Positions 4,360-6,285 of a DNA stretch of 6,285 nucleotides are shown piece by piece. This DNA comes from Caulobacteraceae bacterium (GTDB lineage: Bacteria > Pseudomonadota > Alphaproteobacteria > Caulobacterales > Caulobacteraceae), in NCBI GenBank assembly GCA_030151985.1, contig JASLDZ010000338.1:1-6285 (forward strand), in the 5' to 3' direction. The position numbers were made by a program, and so were the translations under genes. The number at the start of each line of letters is the position of its first letter. Position 1 is the stretch's first letter. The notes under the pieces are model-generated. The model had not been told where the DNA came from. It saw only the letters and a list, made by a program, of their open reading frames with translations, and did no database searches.

Positions 4360-6285
4360 CCAAGCCGCTCCAGCGGCCGGGTCCAGTCCACGCCGGAGAG
4401 GTCGGGGACCACCGCGTCCGCCTCGGCCAGCACGCCGGGGTCGCCGACGCCCAGCGCCGCCATGCCCGCGGCCTTGATGGCCGAGACGCCCGCGCGGCTG
4501 TCCTCGATCCCCACGCAGGCGGAGGGCTCGACGCCCAGCTCGGCGGCGGCGGCGAGGAAGATCTCCGGGTCCGGCTTGCCGCGCGCGAGCGTGGCGGGAT
4601 CGACCACGGCGTCGAAGAAGCGCGCGATGCCCAGCCGCCGCAGCAGCGCCGGGCCGTTGCGGCTGGCCGACGCGAGCGCCATCGGCAGCCCCTGCGCCCT
4701 CGCCCGCTCCAGCGCCGCCCGCGCGCCGGGCAGGAGGTCGTCGGGCGTGAAGTGCGCGATCAGCGACTGGTAGTGCGCGTTCTTGCGGGCGGCGAGCTCG
4801 GCCTTCTGCGCCTCCGAGAACTCGCGGTCGCCCCGCGCCAGGATCAGCTCCAGCGAGGCCTTGCGGTCCACGCCCTTCAGCGCCTCGTTGGCGGCCTCGT
4901 CGAAGGGGACGCCCAGCTCGTCCGCCAGCGCCTTCCACGCCACGTAGTGCGCGCGGGCGGTGTCGGTCAGCACGCCGTCGAGGTCGAACACCAGCGCCTT
5001 CACCACCCCTTGCGCGGACGGGCCGAAGCGCGGCGTGGGCCGCTCCACCGACTCGCCCGGCCGGAGGGCGACCGGAACACCGTCGTGCGTCAGCGTCAGC
5101 GCCGCGCCCCCGGCGGCCAGGGCGTAGCGCGTCCTCTCGCCGTCCACCTCCACCCGCAGGCGCGCGCCGCGCCACTGCAGGCCGAAGCGGTACGCAGGGA
5201 GGTCGGGCGCGGTGCGGGGCAGGAAGGCGGGGCGTCCGTCCTCGATCCTCAGGCCCGCGAACCCCCAGACCAGCGCCTGCCAGCCCCCGGCGATCGACGC
5301 CATGTGGAGCCCGTGGCCGGCGTTGCCGTGCAGGTCGTGCAGGTCGACGAAGACGCTCTCGCGCAGGAAGCGGGCGGCGTCCTCCATCCGGCCGATGTCG
5401 GCGGCGACCACGGCGTGGCTGCAGGCCGAGAGCGTCGAGTCGTGCGCGGTCAGCGGCTCGTAGTAGGCGAAGTCCCGCCGGCGCTGCGCGCGCGAGCCCT
5501 CCTCGGTGATGGCGTGGGCCAGGACCACGTTCGCCTGCTTGACCACCTGATAGCGGTAGAGGGTCAGCGGGTGGTAGTGCAGCAGGAGCGGCCGGTCGCG
5601 GCGGCTGGGGTCGAAGCTCCACCGCGGCTTGTCGAGGAAGCCCGCGTGCTGGGGGTGCACGCCCAGCGCCGCGTCGACCGGCAGGTGCATGGCCTCGGCC
5701 GCCGCCGCCCAGGCGGCGCGCTCCGCGGCGTCCGGCGCGCAGGGAGCCTCCGGCGCGCGCTCCGCCAGCTCCAGGGCGTAGCGCAGGTGCAGCTGCGCCA
5801 TGCGGTTGGTGTAGTGGTCGTCGTCGCCCAGCGCGCTGTACTCGTCCGGGCCGCTGACGCCGCAGATGCGGAAGCCGCCGCCGATGCGCGGATCGTGGAA
5901 GCCGGCCTCGATCCAGATGCGCGCGGTCTCGAACACCATCGGCGCGGCCTCGCCCAGGACGAAGGCGTCGTCGCCGGTCGCCCGGTCGTACATCCTGACC
6001 GCATAGGCGATCGCCGCGTTGATGTGGTGCTGCGCCGAACCTGACGGGAAGTAGCCCGAACCCTCGTCCCCCGCGATGGTGCGCCAGGGGTAGAGGGCGC
6101 CCCGGAGGTAGTTCAGCTCGCGGGCGTGGGCGCGGGCGTTGTCTAGCGTGGAGACGCGGAACTTCAGGTCGCTGCGCGCCAGCGGCGGCGCCGTCAGCGC
6201 CAGCACCGGCGCGGCGAAGGCCTCGCTGTCCCAGAAGGCGTGGCCCTCGTAGCCTTCGCCGGTGAGCCCCTTGGCGGCCAGGCCG
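4356..6285 (-). CDS. GH65 disaccharide phosphorylase fused to beta-phosphoglucomutase, 5'-truncated
   Basis: This cytoplasmic bifunctional enzyme would turn an alpha-linked glucose disaccharide plus phosphate into glucose and beta-glucose 1-phosphate, then isomerise the latter to glucose 6-phosphate. The visible 642 residues run off the right edge; about 350 N-terminal residues of a usual 750-790 residue GH65 are missing. GH65 signs (visible numbering): GHAFWDSEAF (14-23) at the glucose site, SGPDEY (144-149) with the general acid E148, YEPLTAHDSTLS (275-286) with the phosphate-binding His-Ser region typical of phosphorylases rather than hydrolases, and GGWQALVWGFAGLR (333-346). The GH65 beta-sandwich closes near residue 418 and the mutase domain follows from about 427. 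No start codon for the whole protein lies in the window; GTG 6204-6206 is internal to the conserved core. The operon partners fit imported alpha-glucosides. Substrate choice among maltose, trehalose, kojibiose and others is open. Confidence 0.88.
   Translation of the reverse strand, partial: GLAAKGLTGEGYEGHAFWDSEAFAAPVLALTAPPLARSDLKFRVSTLDNARAHARELNYLRGALYPWRTIAGDEGSGYFPSGSAQHHINAAIAYAVRMYDRATGDDAFVLGEAAPMVFETARIWIEAGFHDPRIGGGFRICGVSGPDEYSALGDDDHYTNRMAQLHLRYALELAERAPEAPCAPDAAERAAWAAAAEAMHLPVDAALGVHPQHAGFLDKPRWSFDPSRRDRPLLLHYHPLTLYRYQVVKQANVVLAHAITEEGSRAQRRRDFAYYEPLTAHDSTLSACSHAVVAADIGRMEDAARFLRESVFVDLHDLHGNAGHGLHMASIAGGWQALVWGFAGLRIEDGRPAFLPRTAPDLPAYRFGLQWRGARLRVEVDGERTRYALAAGGAALTLTHDGVPVALRPGESVERPTPRFGPSAQGVVKALVFDLDGVLTDTARAHYVAWKALADELGVPFDEAANEALKGVDRKASLELILARGDREFSEAQKAELAARKNAHYQSLIAHFTPDDLLPGARAALERARAQGLPMALASASRNGPALLRRLGIARFFDAVVDPATLARGKPDPEIFLAAAAELGVEPSACVGIEDSRAGVSAIKAAGMAALGVGDPGVLAEADAVVPDLSGVDWTRPLERLG
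4359..5006 (-). other. beta-phosphoglucomutase (HAD) domain of the fusion
   Basis: This 216-residue C-terminal domain aligns by eye along its whole length with Lactococcus lactis beta-phosphoglucomutase. FDLDGVLTDTA carries the phosphate-accepting Asp and the acid/base Asp two residues later (visible D434 and D436). GVDRKASLELIL contains the substrate-loop Arg (R474). ALASASRNGP holds the phosphate-binding Ser-Ala pair, ARGKPDPEIF the conserved Lys (K570), and GIEDSRAG the Mg2+-binding Glu-Asp (E594, D595). All key residues of the family are present, so it should be active. The mutase fits the beta anomer made by inverting GH65 phosphorylases. It could also be translated alone from GTG at 5003, which has AAGG 4 bases upstream, a short spacing. 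Confidence 0.87.
4368..4371 (-). promoter_or_regulatory. ribosome binding site of the transporter
   Basis: GGAG lies 8 bases upstream of the GTG at 4359 on the minus strand, inside the last codons of the upstream gene. It is the best Shine-Dalgarno match of the operon junctions and supports the chosen start. Confidence 0.6.

Noticed and set aside
3092..4363. N-terminal extension of the glycosidase frame up to position 4363 (1294 residues in total)
   Set aside because: The added part reads the transporter gene in the wrong frame, and the true protein begins at GTG 3089-3091 with a good signal peptide.
4360..5622. N-terminal extension of the transporter frame to position 5622
   Set aside because: The extra residues are an out-of-frame reading of the phosphorylase-mutase gene; the transporter starts at GTG 4357-4359 behind GGAG.
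3121..6044. Long + strand open frames (550 codons at 3121-4773 and 430 codons at 4752-6044)
   Set aside because: Both are antisense to the transporter and the phosphorylase-mutase gene, with His/Arg/Gln-rich composition, no recognisable motif and no supporting start context.
1..6285. CRISPR arrays, insertion sequences, tRNA or rRNA genes, riboswitches
   Set aside because: I looked for spaced direct repeats, terminal inverted repeats with a transposase, cloverleaf-type sequences and known aptamer cores and saw none; almost all of the window is coding.

Overview
The window is very GC-rich DNA (about 70% or more by eye) from a proteobacterium. Codon use, three-gene GTGA coupling, and a cell plan with a periplasmic hydrolase plus an MFS sugar carrier would suit an alphaproteobacterium such as a Caulobacterales member, but no marker gene here fixes the taxon.

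Layout. On the + strand, positions 1-334 hold the 3' end of a YeiH/UPF0324-type membrane protein. A 144-base gap between convergent genes (335-478) contains a perfect 20-bp palindrome, a second GC-rich hairpin and a doubtful 21-codon ORF. Everything else is one minus-strand operon read from the right edge to 479. First comes a GH65 sugar phosphorylase joined in frame to a beta-phosphoglucomutase domain (5' end outside the window). Next is a 12-helix MFS sugar transporter, and last an 870-residue exported six-hairpin glycosidase of the glycogen-debranching/GH15-like type. Both gene junctions are the same 4-base overlap, GTGA, in which the TGA stop of one gene shares bases with the GTG start of the next.

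Reading the genes together: the exported glycosidase probably trims an alpha-glucan or alpha-glucoside in the periplasm. The MFS protein would carry the product across the inner membrane. The GH65 domain would split an alpha-linked disaccharide with phosphate into glucose and beta-glucose 1-phosphate, which the fused mutase domain would turn into glucose 6-phosphate. The actual disaccharide (maltose, trehalose, kojibiose, nigerose or other) cannot be decided here.

The most interesting detail is the GH65/mutase joint. It carries the same GTGA quadruplet as the two gene junctions, directly after a G4 run. One G fewer would give two separate genes overlapping by GTGA, so the fusion may have arisen by, or depend on, a single-base slip.
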